Shown here: positions 5,156 to 5,167 of the stretch, one piece after another
Numbering within the stretch: position 1 is the stretch's first letter
Layout: every line of letters starts with the position of its first letter
NCBI GenBank assembly: GCA_034211175.1
Contig: JAXHUH010000124.1
Location: 1 to 5,167, forward strand
Direction of reading: 5' to 3'
DNA: 5,167 bases
Source: JAXHUH01 sp034211175
GTDB taxonomy: Bacteria > Actinomycetota > Acidimicrobiia > Acidimicrobiales > CAIXPF01
Made by a program: the position numbers and the translations under genes
Notes under the pieces: model-generated
The model's input: the letters and a program-made list of their open reading frames with translations, nothing else
Databases searched by the model: none
What the model was told of the DNA's origin: nothing

Positions 5156-5167
5156 GCCACGCGTGGC
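5156..5167. repeat. Perfect 12-base palindrome cut by the window end
   Basis: GCCACG/CGTGGC reads the same on both strands and ends exactly on the last base of the window, so the arms may be longer outside. It lies 22 bases beyond the repeat array in non-coding DNA. A repressor operator or the stem of a terminator would both fit; neither can be shown here. Confidence 0.5.

Overview
The window is very GC-rich, with G or C at almost every third codon position. It uses GTG as well as ATG starts and has actinobacterial-type -10 hexamers (TAnnnT). This points to a high-GC actinobacterium, possibly of the Acidimicrobiia or a relative. That placement is an inference from composition and gene style; no marker gene is present. 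All genes I can support lie on the + strand.

Layout. (1) 1-482: the 3' part, or all, of a small protein that looks like a degenerate sigma-70-family factor, with a region-2-like N-terminus and a region-4-like helix-turn-helix near the C-terminus. (2) 479-721: an 80-residue protein with a Cro/XRE-like helix-turn-helix pattern, overlapping the previous gene by 4 bases (ATGA). (3) 722-903: an intergenic stretch with three tandem GGGTGTC heptamers, a perfect 9-bp-arm palindrome and a promoter whose predicted start point falls on the next start codon. (4) 904-1524: a 206-residue orphan with a weak RNase H-like (DUF429-like) pattern, probably translated from a leaderless mRNA. (5) 1525-1837: 313 bases without a gene, rich in dyads, holding a possible terminator and the leader of the next gene. 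(6) 1838-5023: a 1061-residue fusion of a HAD beta-phosphoglucomutase-type domain to a glycoside hydrolase family 65 disaccharide phosphorylase. (7) 5017-5133: four tandem copies of a 27/28-bp repeat, the first containing the stop codon of the fusion gene. (8) 5156-5167: a perfect palindrome cut by the window edge.

Functionally, the fusion gene is the clear enzyme. Its GH65 half should phosphorolyse an alpha-linked glucose disaccharide (trehalose, maltose, kojibiose or nigerose cannot be told apart by eye) to beta-glucose 1-phosphate plus glucose. Its HAD half should convert beta-glucose 1-phosphate to glucose 6-phosphate. The two small upstream genes look like a transcription-regulator pair, but nothing in the sequence links them to the sugar enzyme: they are separated from it by the 904-1524 gene and by two non-coding stretches. 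I see no CRISPR array, insertion sequence, tRNA or rRNA.
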